From Rhodanobacteraceae bacterium (lineage in GTDB: Bacteria > Pseudomonadota > Gammaproteobacteria > Xanthomonadales > Rhodanobacteraceae), in NCBI GenBank assembly GCA_004299555.1, contig SCQU01000010.1:244487-308486 (forward strand): a stretch of 64,000 nt of DNA, given 5' to 3'. Shown piece by piece: positions 53,858-61,306 of the stretch. The notes beneath the pieces were generated by a model. It saw only the letters and a program-made list of their open reading frames with translations, searched no databases and was not told the DNA's origin. Within the stretch, counting starts at the first letter, position 1, and each line of letters begins with the position of its first letter. Position numbers and translations under genes: made by a program.

Positions 53858-55451
53858 ACCCAAGCTCCCCCAGCTTGGCCTTGATCACTGCGTCCAGTTC
53901 AGCCCCCTTCGCCATCTGCTCGCCAAGCTGCGCGGTCAGGCGCTGCATTTTCTCCTCGAACGCCTCGTCGTCATCGTCCTCTTCGGGCGCGCCGACGTAG
54001 CGGCCGGGGGTGAGCACGAAGCCGTTCTTTTCCACTTCCGCGAGCGTGGCGGCGTGGCAGAAGCCGGGCTCGTCGGCGTAGTCGTCACCATCGGCAAACT
54101 CGGTACCGCGCCAGCGGTGGTAGGCCTGCGCGATGCGCGCGAGTTCCTCGTTGGAAAACTGCTTCTGCTTGCGCGAACCGGGGATCAACGTGGCGAGCTT
54201 GCGCGCGTCGATGAAAAGAATCTGCCCGCTGCGATCGATGCGGCCGTTCTGCCCCGCGCCCTTGTCCTTGGACATGAACCACAGGCAAGCGGGAATGGCG
54301 GTGTTGGAAAAGAGCTGCCCCGGCAGCGCCACCATGCATTCGACCACATCGCCTTGCACCATCGCGCGGCGGATGTCACCTTCGCCCGATTGCTGCGAGC
54401 TCATGGAACCGTTGGCCAGCACGATGCCGGCGCGGCCGTGCACCGACAGACGCGCCAGCATGTGCTGCAGCCACGCGAAGTTGGCGTTGCCTTTGGGCGG
54501 AATGCCGTACACCCAGCGCGGATCGTCGGCGAGCTTGTCGCCGCCCCAGTCGGAAATGTTGAACGGCGGATTGGCCAGCACGTAATCGGCGCGCAGGCTC
54601 TTGTGCTGGTCGTTGGCAAAGGTGTCGCCGAAGCTTTCGCCAAGGTCGCCGGAAAGCCCATGCACAGCAAGATTCATCAGTGCGAGGCGACGCGTCGCGG
54701 CCATCAGCTCCTGCCCATGGATGGCGAGGTCGCCCCTTTTCTTCAGGCGGGTCTGGTGCGCATCCTTGAACTTCGCCGACTGCACGAACATGCCGCCCGA
54801 GCCGCAGGCCGGGTCGTAGATGGTGCCCTTGAATGGCGCGAGGATTTCCACCAGCAGGTTGACCACGCTCTTGGGCGTGTAGAACTCGCCGGCGCGCGCG
54901 CCTTCCTTCAGCGCAAACTGGCCGAGGAAGTATTCGTATACCTCGCCGAACACGTCGCGGTCGCCGTGCGTCGCACGGTCAAACTTCAGCGGCGCGAGCA
55001 GCTGCATCAACTCACCGAGCTTGCCGGGCTCCAGTTCCAACCGCGAGAACTCGCGGTACAGCACACCCTTCAACTGCGGATTCTCGGCCTCGATCTCGCC
55101 CATGGCTTTGTCCAGCCGCTGGGCCAGATCGGGCGCGGTGGCCTGCGCGAGCAGCGCGCTGAAGTGCGCCGTCGCCGGCACCCAGAACACGTTGTCGGCG
55201 TCGTAGAAGGTCTTGTCGCTGGTGAAGGTGGCCTCGTTTTCCTGCCGGACGGCCGGGTCTTCGATGTAATACGTCGAGGCGGGCTCCGCAATGCGATCAC
55301 GGATGACCTTGGCCTGCGCGTCGAACAGATCCGACACGTACTTGAGGAACACGAGGCCCAGCACCGGGTACTTGTATGCCGCCGCCGCCACCGAACCGCG
55401 CAGCTTGTCCGCCGCCGCCCACAGCTTCTGTTTGAATTCTTCTTGGGTCAT
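53847..55451 (-). CDS. hsdM: Type I DNA methylase subunit HsdM
   Basis: 534 residues. An N-terminal helical domain (residues about 5-165) precedes the N6-adenine methylase: AdoMet motif DPACGSGGMF, catalytic NPPF (LANPPFNISDWGG) and GEFYTPKSVV, which marks the family. ALPGQLFSNTAIPACLWFM is motif-like for the C-lobe. It modifies host sites in complex with HsdS. First methylase-encoding gene of the operon, 31 bases downstream of the serine recombinase gene on the same strand. Confidence 0.95.
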   Translation of the reverse strand: MTQEEFKQKLWAAADKLRGSVAAAAYKYPVLGLVFLKYVSDLFDAQAKVIRDRIAEPASTYYIEDPAVRQENEATFTSDKTFYDADNVFWVPATAHFSALLAQATAPDLAQRLDKAMGEIEAENPQLKGVLYREFSRLELEPGKLGELMQLLAPLKFDRATHGDRDVFGEVYEYFLGQFALKEGARAGEFYTPKSVVNLLVEILAPFKGTIYDPACGSGGMFVQSAKFKDAHQTRLKKRGDLAIHGQELMAATRRLALMNLAVHGLSGDLGESFGDTFANDQHKSLRADYVLANPPFNISDWGGDKLADDPRWVYGIPPKGNANFAWLQHMLARLSVHGRAGIVLANGSMSSQQSGEGDIRRAMVQGDVVECMVALPGQLFSNTAIPACLWFMSKDKGAGQNGRIDRSGQILFIDARKLATLIPGSRKQKQFSNEELARIAQAYHRWRGTEFADGDDYADEPGFCHAATLAEVEKNGFVLTPGRYVGAPEEDDDDEAFEEKMQRLTAQLGEQMAKGAELDAVIKAKLGELGYGM

Positions 55452-55482
55452 GGATGGATCGTTGTCCTTGGGCGACAGAATT

Positions 55483-56067
55483 TCAGGGTGTCGTCACAGC
55501 GGGTGAGTCACTGACGCCTTCGCGGGCCAGCGCGGCGTTCAACGTAACGCGGCTGACGTTGAAGTGTCGCGCAACTTCGGTCTTGGTGATGGTGGGGTCG
55601 CTCAGCATGGCAGCGGCCTTGTGGACGTCGGCCTTGGACAACGCCGGCTTGCGGCCACCCTTGCGGCCACGGGCACGCGCCGCGGCGAGACCGGCGATGG
55701 TGCGTTCACGGATCAGGCTGTGCTCGAACTCGGCCAGCGCGCCGAAGATGTGGAACACCAGCCGGCCACCGGTGCTGGTGGTGTCGATCGACTCCGTGAG
55801 CGAGCGGAATCCGACGCCGCGCTTCTGCAGGTCGTCGATGATTTCGACCAGATCCTTGAGTGACCGGGCGAGGCGGTCGAGCTTCCAGACCACCAGCGTG
55901 TCGCCGTTACGCAGCATCCGCAGGCAGGCGATCAGTTCAGGGCGGTCGCGGTTGGTACCGGTCGCCTTCTCCTCAAACGTCTGCTCGCAGCCGATCGCCG
56001 CCAGCGCGTCCTCCTGGAGCGCCGGGTTCTGATCCTGCGTGCTGACACGAGCGTAGCCAACGATCAT
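55483..56067 (-). CDS. Serine recombinase (resolvase/invertase family)
   Basis: 194 residues from an ATG at 56067. Catalytic domain with nucleophile Ser in GYARVSTQDQN, DRLARS and the long E helix (FEHSLIRERTIAGLAAARARG), followed by a C-terminal helix-turn-helix (ITKTEVARHFNVSRVTLNAAL). Tn3-resolvase/DNA-invertase type. It may move or rearrange the island or be left from its insertion. It lies just upstream of hsdM, and an inverted repeat overlaps its ribosome binding region. Confidence 0.93.
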   Translation of the reverse strand: MIVGYARVSTQDQNPALQEDALAAIGCEQTFEEKATGTNRDRPELIACLRMLRNGDTLVVWKLDRLARSLKDLVEIIDDLQKRGVGFRSLTESIDTTSTGGRLVFHIFGALAEFEHSLIRERTIAGLAAARARGRKGGRKPALSKADVHKAAAMLSDPTITKTEVARHFNVSRVTLNAALAREGVSDSPAVTTP

Positions 56068-56069
56068 CA

Positions 56070-56090
56070 AACGTACCTGACGTGTACGTT
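56070..56090. promoter_or_regulatory. Inverted repeat at the serine recombinase start
   Basis: AACGTAC and GTACGTT form a perfect 7-bp inverted repeat with a 7-base spacer, beginning three bases upstream of the recombinase ATG. The flanks (ATC and GAT) extend it imperfectly. Probably the autoregulatory or res-type binding site of the recombinase. Confidence 0.55.
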
Positions 56091-56249
56091 GATTTATTTA
56101 CAGCAAACTTGACGTTCTGGCAAGAAAATTCGACGGTCGGCGGCGTTACACAGCGGATGGAAAGGAAACGACCGTTTGGTTTCGTGCTGATCTTTTGAGC
56201 CGAAATCTTTGTGCGACAACGGAGACACCTTCACTCCAGGGAGTCGCCC

Positions 56250-56762
56250 GTGCACTACCTCACCCTCATCGCCCCTCCGTTCATCGGTGTCGCCGTCGTA
56301 GCAGTGCTGGTTTTCATGCTGCATCTTTTGCTTCGCGTGCCGGCCGCGGGTTCGGCCGATTCTGCGATCCGCGAGCTGGTGGCCACCGCGATCGACGCGG
56401 ACGGCGCATGCGATCAGACCGAACGCTGGTCTCGCATCACTGCGCATTGGCCCCCGTGGATCACACGCATCGTCCCGATCGTGGTGGGCTTGCTGATTCT
56501 CGCCGTTGGTCTGTGGGTGTTCGCTTACCCGGGGTGGCTGTTCCTTACGCAGCCGGGCGAGCCGGCGCCTCCGCCTGTGAACGTCGCGCCGCCGTGGTTC
56601 GGTACACCCGGCTGGCTCGCTTGGTGCGGCGTGATCGGAGCCGTCATGACATTTGCGGCGGTCATGAGCGCCACGGTTTGCACCGCAGCGCTGCTCGGCA
56701 TCGCGTGGCTCGTCGGCCGGTTCGCCATCTGGCCCGAAGCGTTCATCCGGCATCGCCAGTGA
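56250..56762 (+). CDS. Membrane protein, paralog 1
   Basis: 170 residues from a GTG at 56250 with AGGGAG upstream. Hydrophobic helices at about 5-28, 78-100 and 130-155. It shares with the next protein a central block: ERWSRITAHWPPWITRIVP here and QWRQITARWNGWITGPLTF there, followed by a matching helix. The two genes thus arose by duplication. A periplasmic or cytosolic Pro-rich loop (QPGEPAPPPVNV) follows. No family recognised. Confidence 0.68.
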   Translation: MHYLTLIAPPFIGVAVVAVLVFMLHLLLRVPAAGSADSAIRELVATAIDADGACDQTERWSRITAHWPPWITRIVPIVVGLLILAVGLWVFAYPGWLFLTQPGEPAPPPVNVAPPWFGTPGWLAWCGVIGAVMTFAAVMSATVCTAALLGIAWLVGRFAIWPEAFIRHRQ

Positions 56763-56814
56763 CGGACGCATCCATCACGCAACCCATTCGCAGTTCCATT
56801 GAAGGAGCCCTCCC

Positions 56815-57291
56815 ATGTATCTCGTCCTTGCCATCGCATTGCCCCTGATCACCCCCGTGGTGATCCTTCTCCTCCTGAGCCTGCTGCGCGAACTGCTGCG
56901 CGTACCCGGCCTGAAACACGTGCCGGACGAACCCGCCTACATGCCGCAGCGTTCGGATACGCCAACAGGTAGCGACCAGTGGCGTCAGATCACTGCACGC
57001 TGGAACGGTTGGATCACTGGGCCACTGACCTTCATGGTCGGTGCTCTCGTGGTGGCATTGGTGGTCGGGTTACTGGCGTATCTCGGGTGGATCGCAACTT
57101 GGGTAGTTGACCGGCCATACGCCATCACCGTCGCGCCCCTGTCGTTCGGCGGCTGGTCGTCGCTTCTGCTGTCCACCCTTTTCGGATTCGTCACGCTGGT
57201 ACTTGGCGTACCGATCGTGGGGTTTGCCGGCTTCGCGCTCCACTGGATCGGACGGCACACGCTATGGCCCAACCCCTGCGGAAAAGACTGA
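56815..57291 (+). CDS. Membrane protein, paralog 2
   Basis: 158 residues, ATG at 56815 behind AAGGAG. Three hydrophobic segments (residues about 4-28, 66-92, 113-142) in the same order as the protein encoded 52 bases upstream, including RWNGWITG and a WP-rich C-terminus (GRHTLWPNP versus GRFAIWPEA). Function unknown. Both genes form a short operon at the right side of the defence genes. Confidence 0.7.
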   Translation: MYLVLAIALPLITPVVILLLLSLLRELLRVPGLKHVPDEPAYMPQRSDTPTGSDQWRQITARWNGWITGPLTFMVGALVVALVVGLLAYLGWIATWVVDRPYAITVAPLSFGGWSSLLLSTLFGFVTLVLGVPIVGFAGFALHWIGRHTLWPNPCGKD

Positions 57292-57367
57292 CTCCAGTCG
57301 GTAATTCGCAGACAGTGAGACGACGCGCAAGTAGGTTGCGCCCGCATAGTCTTCAGTGAGGTGTGCC

Positions 57368-57697
57368 ATGACGATGCCGGATGAGCGAACCCGATCCCTC
57401 CTCTGGGCGGGTGGCTTCCTCATAGAGATCGCACGCGATCGCCGCCTACCGGTTGATGTGCGGCGAAGTGCCGTAATCATCGCTCGACACTTCCCGACAG
57501 TCGGAGATATTGCGTCGATGTCCATGTTCCGCCACCCCTCAGGGCTTGGCGTAGGTTTGGTACCGCCACAAGAAGCAGGGCCTTGGAAGGAAGGCTGCAA
57601 ATTCGGCCCACTCAAGTACTCCACCCGACTCGAGTTCCCAAAGGAATTGCCGACCCGCACCAGCGTACGGCGCCGTGGGAAACCGCCCAACGACTAA
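57368..57697 (+). CDS. BPSL0761-family protein
   Basis: 109 residues from an ATG at 57368. MTMPDERTRSLLWAGGFLIE, then VRRSAVIIARHFPTVGD, is the characteristic start of the BPSL0761 family, seen on islands and plasmids in beta- and gammaproteobacteria. The C-terminal half is divergent and basic. Function is unknown; its presence supports a mobile origin for this segment. Confidence 0.75.
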   Translation: MTMPDERTRSLLWAGGFLIEIARDRRLPVDVRRSAVIIARHFPTVGDIASMSMFRHPSGLGVGLVPPQEAGPWKEGCKFGPLKYSTRLEFPKELPTRTSVRRRGKPPND

Positions 57698-57826
57698 CGT
57701 CGCCGTAGGTGAGCGCCGTCCGTCTACATCAGGCGGGACTCGGCCCGAAGTTGCCGTTGAGCGGAATCGCGGGAGCGGCCGCTTAGGAGCGGAATCATGT
57801 GGCTCGACGTCTCACATGCAACCTTG

Positions 57827-57856
57827 GGCACTGGGCACAGAGTGTCCAGTGCCTTT
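57827..57856 (+). terminator. Hairpin with short T run
   Basis: GGCACTGG (57827-57834) and CCAGTGCC (57846-57853) form a perfect 8-bp stem with an 11-base loop, followed by TTTA. It lies 130 bases downstream of the BPSL0761 gene and 67 bases before the next gene. A plausible intrinsic terminator. Confidence 0.55.
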
Positions 57857-57922
57857 ACACCACCCCAATTCCGGGGTCTACTTGGCATTGGGCGGCACGA
57901 GGAACGTTGAGGCAATCGACTT

Positions 57923-58216
57923 ATGAGTGATGAAACGAGCGAACTTCAGATGATTCACGCTCGCTGGCAGGCAGCGCGTGAAGTCACCAAAGTTTTGCAC
58001 GAGAGCTGGGCCGGGCTGCTTCAGAGCCAGCGCTTATTCCTGCAATCGGCGTCGTTGGCTGGCATCAAGAGCACCGAGTCAAACAAGCACTACAAATTGC
58101 TTGTGGCTGCATCTCAAAAGGAATACGCCGAGGCTTTCAAGCAAATGTGCATGCTTGCCGATGAATACATGGCACTGAAGCTCAGCACTCACGAACCGCA
58201 CACGAAAGGTAAGTGA
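57923..58216 (+). CDS. Hypothetical helical protein
   Basis: 97 residues, predicted almost wholly helical (ARWQAAREVTKVLHESWAG, YKLLVAASQKEYAEAFKQM). No membrane segment, no signal. Codon use is less GC-biased than in the core. It stands alone between a hairpin terminator and an attC-like hairpin. No family recognised; could be a cassette-type accessory gene. Confidence 0.55.
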   Translation: MSDETSELQMIHARWQAAREVTKVLHESWAGLLQSQRLFLQSASLAGIKSTESNKHYKLLVAASQKEYAEAFKQMCMLADEYMALKLSTHEPHTKGK

Positions 58217-58240
58217 AGGTGCCGTTCAGTAAATCGTTCT

Positions 58241-58281
58241 AGCGAGCGCGCTGCGCGCGTCGCTGAGTTCACGCGTTATGC
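58241..58281 (+). repeat. attC-like hairpin with one bulged base
   Basis: AGCGAgCGCGC and GCGCGTCGCT pair over 10 bp with one unpaired G on the left arm and a 3-base loop, and GTTATGC follows at 58275-58281. Bulged arms and a GTT-starting core are features of integron attC sites. The matching 5' core is not found, so the call is weak. It lies between two small accessory genes. Confidence 0.25.
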
Positions 58282-58299
58282 GTCGGGAAGGGGAAGGCG

Positions 58300-58926
58300 A
58301 TGGACGTTTGGAATATCAATACGCTGTCGTTATTTATTGCGTTTGTCGTACCCGGCTTTGTCAGTCTGAAGACATATCAGCTACTCTTCCCCAGTGAGTC
58401 CATAAGCTCAGATAAGTTGCTTATTGATGCAATTGCATACAGTTCCATCAACTACGCAATACTACTTTGGCCAATTTACGCAATCGAAACACATAACGTC
58501 CGCGCACTACATCCAACGGCGTACGTACTCTTCTATGTGTTTGCGTTGTTGATCGCGCCTGTTATATGGATCTATCTGTTCAGGTGGATCCGCACAACGC
58601 AGATCGCTCAATGTGCAATGCCACACCCAACGTCTAGGCCTTGGGATTATGTTTTCGGCAAGAGGCATCCGTATTGGATAGTGGTTACGCTCAAGAGTGG
58701 CAAGAGTGTAGGGGGACGCTATGATACATCGTCATTCGCATCAAGCGCGCCAGCACCGGAACAATTGTACCTTGAGGAGCACTGGGTGCTTAATGAAGAT
58801 GGTGGGTTTGAGAGACCACGAGCAGAAACCGCGGGAATACTAATTCTTCCATCAGAAATCGTGACAGTAGAGTTTTTTCGCCTTGGATACGGAGAGGATG
58901 ATGTCAGAGAAAAAGCCACTCAATGA
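58300..58926 (+). CDS. DUF6338-family membrane protein
   Basis: 208 residues. Hydrophobic segments at about 8-25, 45-62 and 73-95 (VFALLIAPVIWIYLF), with PGFVSLKTYQLLFPSE near the start. The cytosolic part has YWIVVTLKSGKSVGGRYDTS and a Ser-rich turn followed by EQLYLEEHWVLNEDGG, the DUF6338 signature. Base composition is visibly more AT-rich than the core. Its last 26 bases overlap the small YQP protein gene, a common pairing for this family. Confidence 0.82.
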   Translation: MDVWNINTLSLFIAFVVPGFVSLKTYQLLFPSESISSDKLLIDAIAYSSINYAILLWPIYAIETHNVRALHPTAYVLFYVFALLIAPVIWIYLFRWIRTTQIAQCAMPHPTSRPWDYVFGKRHPYWIVVTLKSGKSVGGRYDTSSFASSAPAPEQLYLEEHWVLNEDGGFERPRAETAGILILPSEIVTVEFFRLGYGEDDVREKATQ

Positions 58927-59068
58927 GGGGTACGTACCCGTAAAGAAAGGGTACCAGCCAACAAGCAGCCCTCCGCCAAATACACCTGGAGGTAAGGTTC
59001 AAGGCGGGTACCAGCCATCTAAGAGCGAGGCTAAGCCAAGTCCATCTGCGCCGCCCAAGAAGCCATGA
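58901..59068 (+). CDS. Small YQP-motif protein paired with DUF6338
   Basis: 55 residues from an ATG at 58901 (GGAGAGG upstream; another ATG one codon earlier). It is Pro/Lys-rich and probably disordered, with repeated short motifs: GYVPVKKGYQPTSS and GGYQPSKSEA, ending in PSAPPKKP. The tandem GYQP[TS] units look like ligand peptides for a binding domain, perhaps on DUF6338. It overlaps the DUF6338 gene by 26 bases, so the two are co-translated. Confidence 0.75.
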   Translation: MSEKKPLNEGYVPVKKGYQPTSSPPPNTPGGKVQGGYQPSKSEAKPSPSAPPKKP

Positions 59069-59149
59069 TGCATAGCAACTTATCTGGCGGAATACCTGGC
59101 GGCACCGCCGAGATCACGCTTTAAGTGCGGCGCACGAATCCCGAGCCCG

Positions 59150-60556
59150 ATGATCGACAAGCCTGAAATCGACGCTAAGGCTGCGGAGCTTGGTGTCCAT
59201 CGTTCAAACGTGCAACGCGACTATGCGTTTGGGTGGTTGCTATCTTCGTTTTATCAACCCGACAACCTCCTGCGGCAACTGCTGATTCTAAAGGGTGGAA
59301 ATTGCTTTAGAAAAGCGTATTTCGAACACGCTCGGTACTCAAACGATCTTGATTTTTCAACTCAGTCCGATGTCGACCCAGATCTGCTGCTAGCTGGAAT
59401 CAAGCAAGCTTGTATCCGCGCTCGCGACGGTAGCCAGATCGAGTTCTTGGTCGACGAATCTCGCGTGGCGGAGAAGAAGACTTCGGATGGTGATTCGCGA
59501 ATGTTCGAGGCACGGGTGTATTTTCGCAGCTTCTATGGGGAAGACGAAGACCTACGCCTGCGGGTGAATTTGGACGTCAAGGAGTTTGACTCCATATTTC
59601 TTACTGTGCAGACACGCAAGCTCATCCATTCGTACTCAGATGCTGCGGCCTGCCAGGCAAACCTGAGATGCCTGAAGCTTGAAGAGCTCTTGGCATCGAA
59701 GCTCAAGGCGCTTCTACAGCGAAGGCATTCGCCGGATCTCTACGACTTTGTTCACTCGCTCTTCTTTCAGAAGGTATTGGCTATCTCTCGACGGGAGGTG
59801 CTGACGACCTTTCTGAAACAAACGATCTATGAACCGAACCCTGCTGCTGCGAAGGGACTACTGCTGCAGCTTCCGTTTGAACTCATCCGAGGTTTCTGGA
59901 ATCAGTATTTGGTCTGCCCCAAGTTGGCTCTCTTCAGCTTCGACGAGGCCGAGACGTGGTTCAAGTCGATTATCAGTGAAATTTTCGCGTTAGCGGAGCC
60001 TGCCCCTGCGTACGCGGCACGTGGGTGGGGCGGCGCTCCGGTCTTCTACTCCGCAAGCCTTCGCGACACGATCATGGAAGGCGGCCGTCTGCAACGTCTT
60101 CTGCACCTCGTCTATGACGGCTACGAACGGTTGGTCGAACCCTATTCGTTAACGTTCAAACGCAGACGAGATGGCGTTGGGCGTGAATACTTCTACGCCT
60201 GGGATCGCAGCGGAGGAAGCAGCGGACAAGTGGGCATCAAGTCGTTCTTGGCGGAGAGGGTTCAATCTGTCTCCTTGACCGACAGCACGTTCGAGCCCCG
60301 ATATCCGATCGAACTGACCAAGAACGACGGTGGGTACTTCGGGAGGCCATTCTTTGGGGCGCCGCCAGCATCGTCTGTCCATAAGCCTAAGCTCCAATCG
60401 CGTAGGCAAAGCAGTTCGAGCTACGGTATGACGTACACGGTGGAGTGCTCGTACTGCGGGAAACGATTCAAGCGCACCTCGTACGACACCAAGCTAAACG
60501 AACACAAAGACAAGTACGGTAATCGTTGCTTTGGCCGAGTCGGGTTCATCGTGTAG
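59150..60556 (+). CDS. AbiEii-like nucleotidyltransferase fused to WYL-like and zinc-finger domains
   Basis: 468 residues. Residues 1-280 are an AbiEii/AbiGii-type nucleotidyltransferase: LKGGNCF (48-53), SNDLDFS with Asp66 and Asp68, and KLEELLASKLKALLQRR (176-192) with SPDLYDF. Residues about 305-390 resemble a WYL domain (VYDGYERLVEPYSLTFKRR, FYAWD, IKSFLAERV, SVSLTD). The C-terminus has a CxxC...H...C zinc site (Cys433, Cys436, His452, Cys460). AbiEii toxins transfer nucleotides to RNA; WYL domains sense ligands. No AbiEi antitoxin gene is adjacent. Low-GC composition suggests transfer. Confidence 0.78.
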   Translation: MIDKPEIDAKAAELGVHRSNVQRDYAFGWLLSSFYQPDNLLRQLLILKGGNCFRKAYFEHARYSNDLDFSTQSDVDPDLLLAGIKQACIRARDGSQIEFLVDESRVAEKKTSDGDSRMFEARVYFRSFYGEDEDLRLRVNLDVKEFDSIFLTVQTRKLIHSYSDAAACQANLRCLKLEELLASKLKALLQRRHSPDLYDFVHSLFFQKVLAISRREVLTTFLKQTIYEPNPAAAKGLLLQLPFELIRGFWNQYLVCPKLALFSFDEAETWFKSIISEIFALAEPAPAYAARGWGGAPVFYSASLRDTIMEGGRLQRLLHLVYDGYERLVEPYSLTFKRRRDGVGREYFYAWDRSGGSSGQVGIKSFLAERVQSVSLTDSTFEPRYPIELTKNDGGYFGRPFFGAPPASSVHKPKLQSRRQSSSSYGMTYTVECSYCGKRFKRTSYDTKLNEHKDKYGNRCFGRVGFIV

Positions 60557-61306
60557 CCAGCGAACGCGCCCTAATCCTCGCTCCGCTGGCCCCCTCCGCT
60601 GCGTGCTCTCCGCCCGCACGGCGCGGAGGCATGCCGCAGCAGCCCGGTTAGCTCAAACGTTGAAGCAATTGAGTGGCGCTAGTACTAAACCGTAAAGCAG
60701 ACGTTCGCCCACAAGGCATATATGTCGGCTCTGGGTCGGTTGCAGGCATTGGCGTGCCTGTCCGCCGCCCTGTGTCCGGTCGGCTCGCTCAGGCGTCGTG
60801 GCACGGCAACATGCCGATGATCGCCAAGCATCCGTTCGAAAGTGCTTTGTGCCGCGAAGCTGCAACGCAGCGACTGCGGAGCGTAGAGCTACCAAACACT
60901 GATTCTGTCGTCAGCCGACATCATTCCCCAAGCGACGCTTGATCTGGCTGGAGCGGTGTGCAAGCATCGAAAGCAGAGTCGTCTATGAGTTTGCCCAGCT
61001 GCCGCTGTCAGCGTTCGGGCCTCCCTGCATTCCCCAAGAACCAGAGCAGGGCAATAGTTCATTTCCCTGCTCTCAATAGTTCACCTATCCAGTTTTTGTG
61101 ATCGCCACCCCCGGCCGTCGCAGCCCTTCCGCCCACGGCACAACTCTCGCACGAGCGTCGTTGGAAGCCTGTCGCACGGCATGGTCAGGCTCGCCGGGAT
61201 GGTGCTCGTCCATCGCGCCGGGTCCTGATTCAGGCGCTATCGACAGTATTGACGCATGGGGAGCAACGCAGGTTGCGCGGATTTAGGGGCGCGTTGGAGG
61301 TACAAC
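60557..61306. other. Intergenic region at the right edge of the accessory DNA
   Basis: About 750 bases without a supported gene. CCAGCG (60557-60562) and CGCTGG (60584-60589) form a hairpin right after the fusion gene stop. TTAGCTCAAACGTTGAAGC (60648-60666) resembles the 3' half of an integron attC site. The rest shows weak open frames only. The change back to high GC after about 61250 probably marks the island edge. Confidence 0.4.

Noticed and set aside
53763..55514. 583-codon open frame antisense to hsdM
   Set aside because: Shadow frame; hsdM on the other strand has all catalytic motifs.
60673..60942. 89-codon open frame in the region after the fusion gene
   Set aside because: No ribosome site, no codon bias and no family likeness.
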